DNA from: CALEUX01 sp037439945
GTDB lineage: Bacteria; Bacteroidota; Bacteroidia; Bacteroidales; Marinilabiliaceae
Reading direction: 5' to 3'
Assembly: GCA_037439945.1 (NCBI GenBank)
Contig: JBBIVA010000100.1
Coordinates: 1-14,647, forward strand
DNA length: 14,647 bases
In this document: positions 14,454 through 14,647 of the stretch, piece after piece
How positions within the stretch are numbered: position 1 is the stretch's first letter
Layout: each line of letters begins with the position of its first letter
Translations under genes and position numbers: made by a program
The notes under the pieces: model-generated
What the model saw: only the letters and a program-made list of their open reading frames with translations
Database searches by the model: none
Told to the model about the DNA's origin: nothing

Positions 14454-14647
14454 GAATAAGCCAGTATGGATAACCGTGTTAAACCAGCCAAGTTACACTT
14501 ATCTATCTGTACTTCTTATTAAATTACAGGGTATTGATTATCTCAGTAACCTTTCATGTTAAAATTTTTATAAAGATTGTTTAATACCTTTTATAATTAA
14601 CGTGAGTTCGATGTAATAATTTTGTAATAAAATTTAAAGCATAGAGT
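14454..14647. other. Right-end intergenic tail
   Basis: No open frame or RNA gene is recognisable in these 194 AT-rich bases. A lone TAATTTTG box on the plus strand at 14617-14624 may belong to a promoter of the next gene beyond the window, but no matching upstream box is seen. Confidence 0.4.

Noticed and set aside
1..14647. CRISPR array, prophage or defence island
   Set aside because: I saw no regularly spaced repeats, integrase, phage structural genes or known defence domains; most genes are housekeeping.

Overview
The window looks like a piece of chromosome from a member of the Bacteroidota. It is AT-rich, its genes mostly lack a Shine-Dalgarno sequence, and several upstream regions match the promoter pattern of that phylum (TTTG, about 19-20 bases, then TAnnTTTG) rather than the sigma70 pattern. 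The protein set also fits: a Bacteroidota-type histidine kinase, a START-like small protein, a bifunctional RibBA and an enlarged LptF/LptG permease. I cannot assign a genus from the sequence alone.

Layout. Positions 1-815 hold the 5' part of a minus-strand gene for a trypsin-like serine protease that runs off the left edge. About 760 bases without a clear gene follow, containing one 53-codon open frame that may be a transposase relic. A plus-strand block comes next: a secreted MORN/YwqK-repeat protein, xseA (exonuclease VII large subunit), a membrane histidine kinase, and xseB (exonuclease VII small subunit). From 5295 to 12955 everything substantial is on the minus strand. In order of transcription this is an LptF/LptG-type permease and ribBA, then a 558-base gap, a START-like protein and a dihydroorotate-dehydrogenase-like flavoprotein, then fmt, a secreted glucosaminidase with LysM repeats, and cdd. 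The right end has a minus-strand CAT-anticodon tRNA with a good promoter and terminator, then a plus-strand MscS-type channel with a strong terminator.

How the genes work together. Most of the window is housekeeping: DNA repair (XseA/XseB), riboflavin synthesis (RibBA), start of translation (Fmt, tRNA), pyrimidine salvage (Cdd), and envelope building and stress (permease, glucosaminidase, MscS). There is no CRISPR array, intact insertion sequence, prophage or recognisable defence system. I found no convincing new system. The points most worth a second look are the orphan histidine kinase lying between the two exonuclease VII subunit genes, the START-like plus DHOD-like pair of unknown substrate, the helical insert in the LptF/G permease, and the small unannotated open frames at 1171, 9817 and 13522.
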